Assembly (NCBI GenBank): GCA_029204225.1
Contig: CM055106.1
Coordinates: 47,438,633 to 47,502,632, forward strand
Length of the DNA stretch: 64,000 bases
Source of the DNA: Diphasiastrum complanatum
Lineage: Eukaryota > Streptophyta > Lycopodiopsida > Lycopodiales > Lycopodiaceae
Reading direction: 5' to 3'
Both the position numbers and the translations under genes were made by a program. A model generated the notes under the pieces. It was given only the letters and a program-made list of their open reading frames with translations. It was not told where the DNA came from and ran no database searches. Positions 32,690 through 43,952 of the stretch are shown here, in pieces (position 1 is the stretch's first letter; each line of letters opens with the position of its first letter).

Positions 32690-33115
32690 AACACTCTTCC
32701 TACTTCCCCTCATATTAGTTCACGCCCTAGAGCATCAGGAGAAGAATTAGATAATTTTGTAAACATAAAAGTTGAATCGATTTAAAATGACAATTCATTC
32801 CATGGTCTATTTGTATTACTTCCTGCACCCCCTGCATTTGCTTTTGTAGATTCTCCTCAATATGTACAGTATGACCAATTGTTAAATACTTATCTTGAAG
32901 GTCTAGGTCCTAGATACAGTTTTCAGATGCCGAAGACTAGAATGGGTCTTCCCCTTAGTAAATTAGATACAGGTGAATTAGAAAGTAGGAATAACATGTT
33001 AGGAGACAATGTAGGAGGGGGGGGGGGGCATTCAATATTGGATGGAGTTTTTCCAGACTCCATTGTTTATAGAAGTCACATTGTTCCCCTTACAATTCAT
33101 GCCTGCCTTTGACTT
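32690..33115 (+). other. Unassigned segment with poly-G run
   Basis: A 77-codon open frame (32,879-33,112) shows no recognised motif. A run of eleven or more G lies at about 33,017-33,027. It might be leader or gag of the following Gypsy-3, but nothing in it supports that firmly. Confidence 0.35.
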
Positions 33116-33119
33116 TCCT

Positions 33120-34205
33120 GAATTTTTATGGGTCATGCAAACTACTATCGAATATTCATTTTATTTTTTGTGGATTTAGCACGACCTATATACAAGTTGA
33201 CCATTGTCCCTATTTGGATGATTGAGACGTGAGAAGCATTTGAAAAATTGAAGAAAGCTTTAGCTTCTACACCAATTTTGTGAGCTCCAAATTAGACAAT
33301 AGAGTTTCATGTTCATACTGATGCTCAAAATATGCTATTGGATCAGTTTTGATGCAGCCAGGTGAATACAAGAAGGACTATTCTATAAGATTTGCAAGTC
33401 GACAACTTACAAATCCTGAGAAGAATTATTTGACAACAGAACGGGAAGCGTTGGCCATGGTTTTTTGGGTTAAGAAATTTTGACATTATCTAATGGTGAT
33501 GCATTTTGTATTTTATACCGATCACCAGCCATTACTTTATTGGTGAACAAGACGTGCAACACGGGACATATTGCAAGATGGCTACTACAATTGACCAAAT
33601 TTGATTTTCAAGTTGTGGTTCAAAAAGGCAAACACCATTATCTTGTTGACCATGTTTCAAGAATCGAATCAGCACTAGTTAATAGTGAAGTGGATGATGA
33701 ACTACCAGATGGTGCATTGTTTTATGTTGAAGCAATACTTGAGTGGGCATCAGATATTGTTGAATATATGATGTTAGGCCAACCTAATAACTCTCTGACA
33801 AAAGTACAAAAGAAATAATTAATACTTAAAGCACAACCTTATCAATCGATTGTGGGCCAATTGTATTGATGTGGAATGGACGATATTTTGAGAAGATGTG
33901 TGTTGCCTCACGAAGTACCTGAACTAATTATGTTTTCACATGATGGGATGGGAGGCGGACATTTTTCAACAGATATCACTGTTCAAAAACTTTTACAATG
34001 AGGGTGTTGGTGGCCGACACTTCATAAGGATACCAAAAAATATATTCAGCCATGTGATGTATGTCAATGACCATGGCGTCCTACGAAGCAGAATTATGAA
34101 CCTTTGCATCCGGTTTTATCGCAAGCACCATTCGAGAAATGGAGCCTTGGCTATGTTGGTCCTATTCATCCTGCGGCCGATATATCATCGCAACAATGGA
34201 TCTGT
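33120..34205 (+). pseudogene. Gypsy-3: RT-thumb, RNase H and integrase zinc finger remnant
   Basis: From 33,125 GHANYYRIF marks the end of RT. EAFEKLKKALASTPIL and a stop-riddled RNase H follow, with LVNKTCNTGHIARWLLQLTKFDFQV and VVQKGKHHYLVDHVSRI in the open 33,480-33,818 piece. Then comes the integrase HHCC finger: LPHEVPELIMFSHDGMGGGHFS, LLQ, CWWPTLHKDTKKYI, PCDVCQ, and APFEKWSLGYVGPIHPA. It ends near 34,205. Orientation is opposite to Gypsy-2, so these are two separate elements. Confidence 0.8.
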
Positions 34206-34329
34206 TTGCAAATTCCAGAGGATCCCCAGATGTGGAGCCAAGGCGAAAACACATAATACCTCTCACCCATGACCGAGGAGGTCTCAAAAGGAGGAGAGCA
34301 GAAGAAGCTGAGAGCCGAGCATGAGAGCC

Positions 34330-35391
34330 GAGAAATTACTAGCTAGGATGACAGTGAAATATCTATGTTAGCCTACATGGTGTATCCCAGAGAAGGAACG
34401 ACCATGTAGGAGCTAGTCATATTTCCTAGGCTTTGTAAATAAATGTAGGCCCCCCTTAAATTAGTTAGAGTGAGCCACCTTTTGATGGTGACCTTTAGTG
34501 GAAGGGCAAATTCCACATGTGATTTCTAATTTGGTGGAATTCCCAACTGGGCTCCACATGGGCAGCCTTCTTGCTTATTTAAGGGCCCCCCTCTCTTGTG
34601 AGGGAGCTTTGAATGTATTGTCAAGTTCTCTTGAGCAAATAAAGAAGATCCACCATGAGTTCTTGATAATTGCTAAGCTCCTTGTCCATGGCAATGTTCT
34701 TGAGTGAAGTTTTTATGAGCATGCTTGATTTCCTTGTATTGTGGATTAACTAGTTTCTTGTTTCCTTGTTTCTTGCTTAGTTGCGAATTAGGATTCATTT
34801 CTTGTTTGTGGAATAAGGTAGGAATCAACACTCAAGTAAACTAAATAGGCTGGAATAGTGGTGTAGATCTTGCATACTTTTTTACATTCCAGTTCTTGAT
34901 TGTTCTTGAGCACTCTAGGCATCAAGAAATGAGTGTTTCTTGATTCTTAAACTGTTAAAATGTTGTTAGAAATCTAGTTACTTGTTTCTTGTGCCTTGTT
35001 TCAGTAGTTAATCTTGTTCTTGATCGCTTTTTGATTTAGTAGATAGTGGTAGGATTGCTCCATGTTTCAGAATATTGATCTTCTTGAGCTATGTCTGGTT
35101 ACATGACTGGTTTATACATGTAGTTTAGTATCGGATCTGTGACTCCCACTAACAGGCTGGGAAATACATGCTGCAATCTAAGTAACACTTCTGTTTAGTA
35201 ACTGTTCTAATAAGAAGAAGATCCGTAAGAACCGTAACTACAGAAGAACAAAGAGAGAAGAAGAAGTAAAAGAAACAACAAAACCATGTTCACAGATTTA
35301 GAGAATCTGTGAACATTTGGATCCGTAAGAACCGTAACTACAGAAGAACGAAGAAAGAAGAAGAAGTAAAAGAAATAAAAAACCATGAACA
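34330..35391 (+). repeat. Gypsy-C 5' LTR (outer edge uncertain)
   Basis: The inner end (GAACA) lies two bases before a primer site. TATTTAAGGGCCCCCC at about 34,577 is a likely TATA box, and AATAAAGAAG at 34,640 is a possible poly(A) signal. Near its 3' end an approximately 58-bp block with GATCCGTAAGAACCGTAAC is present twice (35,224-35,280 and 35,321-35,380), separated by a perfect hairpin. No second LTR exists to fix the start. Confidence 0.6.
35288..35314 (+). other. Perfect 11-bp hairpin at the end of the Gypsy-C LTR
   Basis: GTTCACAGATT, a 5-base loop TAGAG, then AATCTGTGAAC. It sits between the two copies of the duplicated block, about 80 bp upstream of the primer site, and would fall in the leader of the element RNA. 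Confidence 0.75.
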
Positions 35392-35393
35392 TT

Positions 35394-35407
35394 TGGCGCC
35401 ATTCCGC
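35394..35407 (+). promoter_or_regulatory. Gypsy-C primer-binding site
   Basis: TGGCGCCATTCCGC two bases after the LTR CA end. It shares the TGGCGCC start with the Gypsy-1 primer site, consistent with the same type of tRNA primer. Confidence 0.7.
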
Positions 35408-35639
35408 AGCTACACAGACATTAAACCACCCCAAATCATTCTGATTTGTGCGACAAAACCATCGCTCTCAGGACTTCCACACCTCCATTATAGAGCTCAC
35501 CACTTTCGTCCTGACTAGCACGAAGCTCAGTTCTCAACCGACGCTTTACGCTCCTTCCCAAGCCGAGCCACGACTCTTGTCTGGACCGGACCGCTACACA
35601 TCAACTCTCGACCAAGCCACTACAGAACAATCCTGCCAT

Positions 35640-36375
35640 GTCTTGAGTTACATCTCAACTGACGCATTTTCTCACGTCTCGACCGACGCTTTGAGTCAGA
35701 TCTCGACCGACGACCTCACATCAGATCTCGATCGACAGCCTCTGTTACAATCTCAACCGACGCATTTGCTCACGTCTCGACCAATGTTTTGTGTCATATC
35801 TCGACCGACGACCTCACGTCAGATCTCGACTGATAGCTTTTGTTACAATCTCAACCGACGCATTTGCTCACGTCTCGACTGATGCTTTGAGTCAGATCTG
35901 GACCGACGACCTCGCATCAGATCTTGATCGACAGCTTCCGTTACAATCTCAGCCGACGTATTTGCTCACGTCTCAACCGATGCTTTGAGTCAGATCTCGA
36001 CCGACGACCTCGCATTAGATCTCGACTGACAACTTCAGTTACAATCTCAACTGACACATTTGCAACATCTCAACCGACGCATTTGCTCACGTCTCGACCG
36101 ACGCTTCGCATCAGATCTCGAACGATAGTTTTTGTTCCAATCTCGACTGACGCTTCTCGTCAAATCTCAACCGACGACCTCGTGTCAGATCTCAACCGAC
36201 GCTTCGCATCAGATCTCAACCGACGACCTCGCGTCAGTTCTCGACCGACGACCTCGCGTCAGTTCTCGAGTGACGACCACGCGTTAGTTCTTGACCGACG
36301 ACGTCGCGTCAGTTCTTGATTGACGCCCTTGCATCAGTTCTCGACCGATGGATGATCTCAGATCTCAACCGACCC
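35640..36375 (+). repeat. 24/25-bp tandem array with 98-bp higher-order unit in Gypsy-C leader
   Basis: About 29 units of a 24-25-bp repeat centred on TCTCGACCGACG. The first part has a higher-order unit of four subunits (24+24+25+25 bp). Its marker GTTACAATCTC-like word starts at 35,647, 35,744, 35,842, 35,940, 36,038 and 36,134, that is 97, 98, 98, 98 and 96 bp apart. From 36,150 only the simple unit continues. Open frames across it translate the repeat and are not judged genes. It lies between primer site and gag. Confidence 0.9.
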
Positions 36376-37600
36376 TTGAACCATTCAGACCATAATCAAA
36401 CACATTACAATAATTGCAAACACCTTCCAGCCGTAACAATCACATTGCACCGTAGTGACCGCCCTGCACCATGAGAACTGCATTGAGGTGTAGGGAATAC
36501 ATTCAACAAAACCCCCATTGCTTCACTCTTTGCACCGTAGCCATCATCAACAATAGCACCGCAGGTATCGTAACAACCGCAAACACACAACCTCCACAAT
36601 TGCACCATCGGAATTGCAATCACATACCTTTAATCTTCTAATGATAGCAACTATATCGCAGCTATCACACCACCCATTTTCACCCGTAGGAATAGTCATC
36701 CATCATAACTTGTAGGCATCGTAATCTACCGTACCATACGGATCGTAAACCACCGCAAAGCACGCTCATCCTTCGCAAACCGTTCAGACCGCAATACACC
36801 ACAATTGCTTGCAAACCACCGCAACCCATATGGACCGCAATCCCTCACAAACTGTACAGATCGCAAACCATCTCCACCCACTGCAATCCAATCATCTCCA
36901 TTCTCACACCGTAGCAATAGCACCAATGCTCACACACATTCAACCACATCTACTCTTCAGCCGTAGCAGCCTCATTCCCCTACAACCCAAGCATATCCGA
37001 CACATGCACACATCAATCCATACTGATTACCTTGACCCGTAGATCCTAGCTAACCACCATCGCACTGCAGCCACCATATTAGACCGCAAATAACTGCATC
37101 CCAGCTACAGTTCGTGCCTATCTTGAACAATCCTCACCGCTATCACAGTAACACACAACCTTTCAATCACCACATGATTGCTTCCCGACTCCATTGTCAG
37201 CAACTGCATTCACTCGTTCCACCACATTTAGCCGTATCAACCGCTACTGGTCGCATTGCACTCGCATCAACCATGGACCCATAGCAACCGCATTCCAACA
37301 CCCGTATCCACCATAACAACAGTCCAAGAGCCTATTTACACAATCCTATGGTACTCTACAAGTTGTTATGGATCACCCTTACGATCCGAATTCTATAGAG
37401 GACTATTCACCAGCCCGAATGAAATCCTAAGTCCAAGAGCCATCCACCAACCCATGCGACAGATGGAAACCCATGCATTATGAAGGTCCATATGAACGAC
37501 CACATTTTCATGCTGTCGAATCTTCACATATACGAGCTCACTTAGACGGAGCTTTTGCGAATAATGTTCCACGTACTGAAAAACGTACCCCAAAGATAGA
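36376..37600 (+). repeat. Gypsy-C leader, second part with ACCGCAA / ACCGTAG words
   Basis: From 36,420 to 37,340 the words ACCGCAA, CCGTAG, TCGTAA and GACCGCAA recur every 15-40 bp without a fixed period, as in GACCGCAATACACC and ACCACCGCAACCC. The rest up to 37,600 is unremarkable and precedes gag. Confidence 0.6.
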
Positions 37601-38460
37601 TTTACCTAAGTAAAATGGTAACACTGATCCTCAAAAATTCTTCAAGTCTTTGAGAATGCATGTGACGTCTATGGCGAGATCACCGGAAGCCATGGTGCAG
37701 CTCTTTTTGATGACCATGATCGATCGAGCATGAGAGTGGTTTTTTAACCTTGATCGTGAAGATAAACGTGACTGGTCACTCTTGAAGGAGGCCTTTATCA
37801 AACGCTTCAAGCCATTTTTCTTGATAGAAAGTCCTTTTGTCAAGCTAAGTAATATCAAAATGACAAAAGACGAGAAAGTACATGACTATATTGAACAATT
37901 TAAAAGATTAAAAAGTCAGGTACAAGAACAATCCACTGAGTTTATGCTCATAATTTGGTTCCTTGTTGGACTCCCACGATGGATAAGACGTGAACTTCGT
38001 TCCAATGATGAATATACATCATTGAAACAAGCCATGTTTGATGCCATTCAAGAGGAAGATGAGGGCTCTGATGTCGATGAACCACGTGAATGGAGAGCAC
38101 ATCGTGTTGTCCAAGAAGCTCGAACAAACGACGAAACTCGAGAACAGTTGTGGAAAACACAGATGGAGCTGCTTAACCAGCAATACCAACAACAGATGTA
38201 GAAACTCACGAAAGAGTTTCAAAACACTCTTAAGTCTATCCAGAGTTCAATGTCGGGTCAGTTACCCACTGGCCAAATCCACCATAGACGAGAGAACACG
38301 TGGTGCCCTCACTATCAAGGTGCACACACTGGCAATGAGTGCACTTCATACCAACCGGTCCCAGATACTTCCTTGATCAAATGTGACATCTGCGACTTTA
38401 TGAGGCACACCTCTCTTTATTGTTATTATAACCCGAGGACCCAGCCTCACATACTCAACC
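37601..38460 (+). pseudogene. Gypsy-C gag
   Basis: NGNTDPQKFFKSLRMHV, EWFFNLDREDKRDWSLLKEAF, LSNIKMTKDEKVHDYIEQF and WFLVGLPRWIRREL are the Retrotrans_gag blocks. A TGA lies near 37,730 before EWFF. The long open part (37,782-38,198) ends in QQQM followed by TAG at 38,199-38,201, exactly where Gypsy-A has QQM-TAG. Beyond it the same frame continues as KLTKEFQNTLKSIQSS and then, after a frame break near 38,250, as knuckle-like CPHYQGAHTGNEC and CDICDFMRHTSLYC. Confidence 0.85.
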
Positions 38461-38749
38461 TCCTCGACAACCGTTTGTTTCACAAAACCAACACACGCAC
38501 TACCAACCACGAAACAACCAAGTCCATATACAAGAGTTGCCCAGACAACCTAGACATGAACCTCAACCATAGTTGGTGCTCTTAGGAACACCTCCAAGAG
38601 GACAACAAGATCTAGGACCACCAAAACATAGAAATCCTCGAGAGTCTACACAAACACATCTTGTTGAAAACTCCTATGATCAGTCCTATCATCAAGATAC
38701 AACACTTCCATCTGTTAGTTCTCAACATTATCAAACTGACATCTATGCT

Positions 38750-39030
38750 TGTGCAAACGAGATGAGTATTTAACACCACCAGAAAATCCAGCACAACTAG
38801 CCATCCAAGATGGTTATGCTATTGCCATAGGCCCAATGGGAAAACGCTGCTTTATTTGTGGTGAAACGGGACATTTCATGGCTAACTGTAAAGTTAAAAA
38901 CCAATACCATGCGGAATGTCCCGACTGTGTCCGTAAACACTGTGTCAAGGATTGTCCTAAACAACCTAATAGGATTCTTCCAGCATGTCATATCTCATCC
39001 GAACCTACTAGAGCACAACGCCGACAATAA
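38750..39030 (+). pseudogene. Gypsy-C zinc-knuckle region
   Basis: The frame reads GKRCFICGETGHFMANC, a complete CCHC knuckle, then CPDCVRKHCVKDC, a second, unusual Cys/His cluster (C-X2-C-X4-H-C-X3-C). It lies between gag and protease. The frame is open from 38,749 to a TAA at 39,030, but its first codon is not an ATG in this frame's homology region, so it is part of the polyprotein. Confidence 0.8.
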
Positions 39031-39269
39031 GAACAACAACAAAACCATGAAAAATTAGCTGACCCACATGGAAGCCATTTGACGGCTTCCACATTACCAA
39101 AATATTACGCAGACCCAGAAGTGGAACAACGGCAATACAATGAGTTTCGAGATGAGTTTTTGCGAGAGGAAGAACATACAGAAAGTCTGTTATCAGTTCA
39201 TATCCCCGAAAAGGAGCAATCCCTACAGGGACTTGAAGTATTTTTTGACCTCCTGCACGCTCAATCACC

Positions 39270-39695
39270 ATGTCGTTTCATACCCCAATAAAATCCTTCA
39301 CTGGGCTTCAACGTTATATCCATCGAAGTTTTCAGCTGTCTACTATTCATGATGAACAGCAAAAAACAGAAGAGATTCCTGAAATTCCCTATATTCCTAT
39401 AAATCTGTTGAATATAGGTGTTGCTAAGGGGACTAACATCACCCTACCTTTGTCCTATAAAGACTATCCCGTAGTATCTGCTATCCTAGATAGCGGATCA
39501 GACGTTAATATAATGGCTTTGTCATTGGCAAAGTCATGGGGCTTCCATACCCTCGATCAACCACGATATAAACTTCGCATGGCTGATCAACGAGTTACTT
39601 ACATTGTTGGTCATTTATCAAATATAAAAGTTCGCATAGCAGGTGTCAAATTTGTGATAGATTGTGTCATCTTAGATTTACCAGAAGATAACTAA
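39270..39695 (+). pseudogene. Gypsy-C protease
   Basis: PINLLNIGVAKGTNITLPLSYK leads into VVSAILDSGSDVNIMALSLA, an intact Asp-Ser-Gly-Ser retropepsin motif. KFVIDCVILDLPEDN-stop follows. The psi-loop (LIGTPWLQMASVV) lies in another frame just downstream at 39,710-39,745, so a small frameshift separates the two halves. Confidence 0.82.
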
Positions 39696-39732
39696 TAAAA
39701 ATAAACTCCTTATTGGTACACCCTGGCTCCAG

Positions 39733-40530
39733 ATGGCAAGTGTTGTCCAAGATTGGAAGCATAGCAAAATTACCTTTGGTAACCACGATAAACGAGTCAT
39801 GGTTGACTCAATAGGCCATGTCAAGCCCGCCAAGGTATACGATGATTGGTCATCCACAACATATGACAAATCAGATAGCGTCCCGATCCAACCAAAAGGT
39901 CACTATACGAGATCCATGGACATAATAAATTGGGGTCACATACTAGCCACTGTGGACTGTGCTGATTCCAATCGATGTCGTATTGAAACTGCTGCAGCAG
40001 ATGTGGATATTTCTCCATCCTCTACAGACATTGACACACCCATCATTCCACTTATGATGATTGACTCGATTCCTATAGTGTGGTGCCCAGGAGAACCTAG
40101 TGTCTCTACCGCCCATGTTTTGGAAGAAGGTATTTTTTCCATGGATGATGTAGACATGATGGATGAACATGTACTCTTATATCTAGATGCACAATCTTAT
40201 CTGCCAAAATCAATTCCTAAGGAGATAATGACACCAGGACCGTTGGCTCATGTCCAACTGACATCCAAGGTACCCAACACACAAACATACAAGCCCAAAC
40301 CCAAAATATATACATGGGATGTGTATCCCGACGAAGTCTGGAATACAATCGATGACGATATGATAAGTGAGGCACCAACACTGCCTACTCAAAACCCACA
40401 AAAACCTCGGTTACAAAAACCTAAAGTTATTGATACAAAATTAACTGAGCATCAAAAACAGATGCGTGAGAAGCTTAAACAGCTGATCAAGCCCTTGTCA
40501 AAAGGGACAGAAACCAAACAATCCGACTAA
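39733..40530 (+). pseudogene. Gypsy-C protease-RT linker
   Basis: An uninterrupted 265-codon frame begins with the last protease strand (HSKITFGNHDKRVMVDS) and continues through a long acidic, low-conservation linker with PKPKIYTWDVYPDEVWN and a basic C-terminal helix KLTEHQKQMREKLKQLIKPL. Such linkers between protease and RT are common in large plant gypsy elements. I see no independent domain. Confidence 0.7.
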
Positions 40531-40560
40531 GCTTCCACATCTGGTAGTGAATCACCTCAG

Positions 40561-41034
40561 ATGATTCCCAAAGTTCTCGAACCTTTTGTCGACCCACCTT
40601 TTGATCTTCCACAGAAGTTCAAAGACTTTACACTGGATGACATTGTTATCCAGTTTCCACAGCCGCATCAGAAACCTACACCAAGTTCCAATTCCTTTGA
40701 AGGACCTGCTAAGACAATTCCACTAAACCTTAAAGATCCTGACGAGGAGATAGATCAAATAGTTCATGTTGGTGCACATTTGTCATCAGCCCAATTTTTT
40801 GATCTAGAAACATTACTTAGCAAATACAGGGATGTATTTGCATGGAATTATACAAAAATGAAAGGAATCCCACTTGAATTAGTCGTCCATAGGATTCCTT
40901 TAGAAGACAATACTAAGCCTATTAGGGCTAAACCCTATCGATCTAACCCTGTCTATCGTGAGAGGATCGACGAAGATATTAAGAAATTGTTGGATGTGGC
41001 TTCATTTATGAAGTTCAACATATTGATTGGTTGA
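40561..41034 (+). pseudogene. Gypsy-C RT N-terminal part
   Basis: KFKDFTLDDIVIQFPQPHQKP, then LLSKYRDVFAWNYTKMKGIP, PLEDNTKPIRAKPYRSNPVYRERIDEDIKKLLDV give the linker and first RT helix. After VASFMKFNILIG the frame stops. The fingers and palm of RT, including the Asp pair, are deleted, because RNase H sequence begins within about 60 bp. Confidence 0.82.
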
Positions 41035-41094
41035 CTCATGGGATACCTTGGTAAAAGCATTCTTGGATGAGTTTTCACCCAGGATTAATATAAC

Positions 41095-41865
41095 GAGGCC
41101 AGACCTTTGCGTTCTACACAGACCATCAAGCCCTTCTATATATCGTTAATAAATCCTGTAAAACGGAATGTATAGCTCGATGGCTATTGATTTTAGAGGA
41201 ATTTAATTTTCACGTAGTCGTTCGAAAAGGGACCCAACATTTCATGGCGGACCTCCAGACTACCAAGTGCTGAGAAAGGAACTGCACCAGTCAACGATGA
41301 TCTCCCTGATACATGCCTTTTTCAAATCGATGCTACACTCTTACGGGCTGAGGAGATCACTTAATTCCTCACAACAGGCAGACTCAAAGAAGGTTTGAGT
41401 ACAGCAGCAAAAAGAAATTTTTTGCTAAAAGCAGCGCCCTTTCAATTAATTGCGGGACAACTTTACAAAAGGGGCGTTGACGATATCATTCGCCGATGTG
41501 CTTATGAATCTGAGATATGACCTATCATATCTCAGGCTCATGAGGGCATTGGAAGTGGCCACTTTTTTGCTAAAGTCACAGCGAAGATTATCCTTTGAGC
41601 AGGACTGTGGTGGCCATCTTTGTTTAAGGACACGTTTGTTGTCATTAAAGCGTGTGATGTCTGTCAACAAGCCAAGAAAAAAACCAAAGCAGACTTCACG
41701 CCACTAACTCCCATTATAGAAGGCGAAGCCTTCCATAAGTGAGAAATTGACTTTGTTGGACCAATCAGTCCAGCAGCAAAACATACCCAAGCTCGATACA
41801 TCCTCATAGCCACAGATTACGCCACTAAGTGGGTGGAGACTCGAGCAACGAAGGATGCCAATGCG
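41095..41865 (+). pseudogene. Gypsy-C RNase H end and integrase start
   Basis: TFAFYTDHQALLYIVNKSCKT, IARWLLILEEFNFHVVVRKGTQHFMADL is the RNase H end. An integrase finger with stops follows, ending KACDVCQQAKKKTKADF, and IDFVGPISPAAKHTQARYILIATDYATKWVETRATKDANA is the core start including the first two catalytic Asp regions. At 41,865/41,866 the sequence switches within one codon to the LTR of Gypsy-B. Confidence 0.82.
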
Positions 41866-42425
41866 TATTCCCAACAAAGTGTAAATAAATAAAATCATTC
41901 AATAAAATGTGTTGCGAGGGCATGGCATCATGTGCATGTAGGCCCATGGCCCAATGAGCACGTAAGTAAAGTTGTAAATAAAATAAACTTGACTTGGGCC
42001 TTGGAATTAAAATAAAACTAGAGGCCCAAAGTCATTTTTAAACTTAGAGATTATTTTTTAGAGTTGGGTCCAAATTGGGACTCACATGAATCTTGTGATT
42101 ACCAATGTACTTTTTGTGGACACTTGGATTCAGTTGGGTCCAAGATGAATGGATAGGATCATTGTGAATATCAGCCAATAGGATTGAGGGGCAAAGGCCT
42201 TCTCCATTCTATAAAAAGACACCATTTGTACATTATTTGGATGCTTAATGAGAAGGAGAAAACTCTACCAATTTTGGAAGAGAAGCATCCTCATTTGCAA
42301 TTCAATACTTGCTATTGCTCTTGTTATTTTCTATTGCTTTCAAGTTCATGCTTTTTGGTTTCAATAGTTTATGTTTCTCCTTTAGCAAGTACAATGTGCA
42401 TTTGAGCTAACCTCCACCCTCCCTC
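41866..42425 (+). repeat. Gypsy-B 5' LTR, missing its first ~10 bp
   Basis: Near-identical to 11,608-12,168. It starts TATTCCCAAC, so the TGTTGGGGG end seen in the third copy is lost at the junction with Gypsy-C integrase. Such loss argues for a rearrangement or deletion at the join and not a clean insertion. Confidence 0.85.
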
Positions 42426-43952
42426 TATCTCTCTCTTCTATCTTCTTTTCCCTCCATCTTTTCTAATCATCCCCTTCCTTTCACCTACAATCATGATGAA
42501 TGTTAGTGTAGAGGAGTAGAGTTAAGGGAGAGTAGTGTTAGTGGTGAGTAGAGCTAAGGGAGAAAGTAGGAAACTAACTAAAAATAGCATCTATGCATAG
42601 TTAGGTACCTATCCAGTGATCTAACCCTTGTTGACAGGCGGGAGGGCTATACTACGCAAGATCCTCAGCCCTACAGTGGCACTATTGCTGGAGATAGGTG
42701 TCCACTAACTAGTTTAGCTGCATTTTAGCTATTTTCTTGCTTTTTAGAGTAGTTTTAGGTAGATTTTTGGGTGTTTAGAGTTAGTTTTCCGTATTTTTTT
42801 GTGTTTGGACTGTTCACAACTAGCGGAGGAGGTGTGAGAGGGTAGAGGAGGCCCTGAACAGCCTCTAAGGGCTTGAAACCCAAACCAACCAGCCAAAAAA
42901 CCCAAAAAAACACACCAATCTGTATTTTGGAGGGAAAAAGAGCCTAAAATCTCATCAGATTTTTATATCTCCAGAATCATTGCATGACTAGCAGCAGCTC
43001 CAGGGTATTGTCTCAGACATGCATAGAAGCTTGCGAGAGTTAGTTCCAAGCAGATTGTGAAAACCAGAGAAAAATCATAAAAAATTCAAAAAACCCTTGA
43101 AAAAAATCCAAAAAATTCAAATCTTCATAAGAACTCTCGTAGAGCCCTTTGAAGTTCCTTCTCAGTGAGACCAGGACACAGAGAAGCTTACAAGAGTTAG
43201 TTTGATGTCTAAGTGCATGTGCGAGAGTTCCCAGTGAAAAAAGAAAATGAGAAAGTACTAGTGAACCCTCGCAGACAGCAAAATTTTCAGTTCCAGTAGT
43301 CAAGAACTCTTGTAGAGGATTCTGAAGTTCCATCTCAGTGAGACCAGGACACAGAAGAACTTGCGAGAGTTAGTTTGATTCTAGTGAGCAGAAAATTGGA
43401 TATAAGTGCAAAAAAATCACTAAAAAGTGAAGATCCAGCAAGTCCTTCTAGTAAGAACTCTCGCAGACCCTCTCAATCGATTCAACAGTGATGAAGCCTG
43501 CGAGAGTTAGTGTGAAGATCTGGTGAAGATCAAGCCAAGAAAGTGGTTTTGAACCCTCGCAGACAGTGAAATTTTTATTTCTTGCAAGAGTTAACTCTCG
43601 CAAAGATTTCTATAGTGAGATTTGACCTAGATCTAGCTACTATGAGCCTTGCCAGAGTTAATTTCCAGAGATCTGAAAGATATCAAGTTTTTTACCTACA
43701 AAAACAACTAAAGAACCCTCGCAAAATCAACCCTTGCCCTCACAAACTAGATCAGTGGAAAGATCTGCATCAGATCCAGCTACTGTCCAAATCTTAGGTC
43801 AATCAGTGTAAGGAGTAAAAAGTTATCAAGGAAAAACCACCGTAAAGGGCCTAAAATTCACTTTCGGTCGATTAAATTAATCAGATCCTTAGAGATCCAC
43901 ACTGCATCCTACTGTATAAGCAAGATCCAATTACTTTGGAACCCACCATCGG
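42426..43952 (+). other. Gypsy-B leader with GCGAGAGTT motif array
   Basis: 42,426-43,000 has no counterpart in Gypsy-A and shows no gene. From 43,010 the leader parallels 12,170-13,047 of Gypsy-A, with the same order of GCGAGAGTTAG and AACTCTCGCAGA words, and the same run-in to gag (ACCGTAAAGGGCCTAAAATT). Confidence 0.78.

Noticed and set aside
35448..36319. Long open frames across the 24/25-bp repeat
   Set aside because: The frame is open only because the repeat unit lacks stops. It has no start context, no homology, and lies in an element leader.
35640..36375. CRISPR-like regular repeats
   Set aside because: Units are contiguous without unique spacers, in a plant retrotransposon leader.
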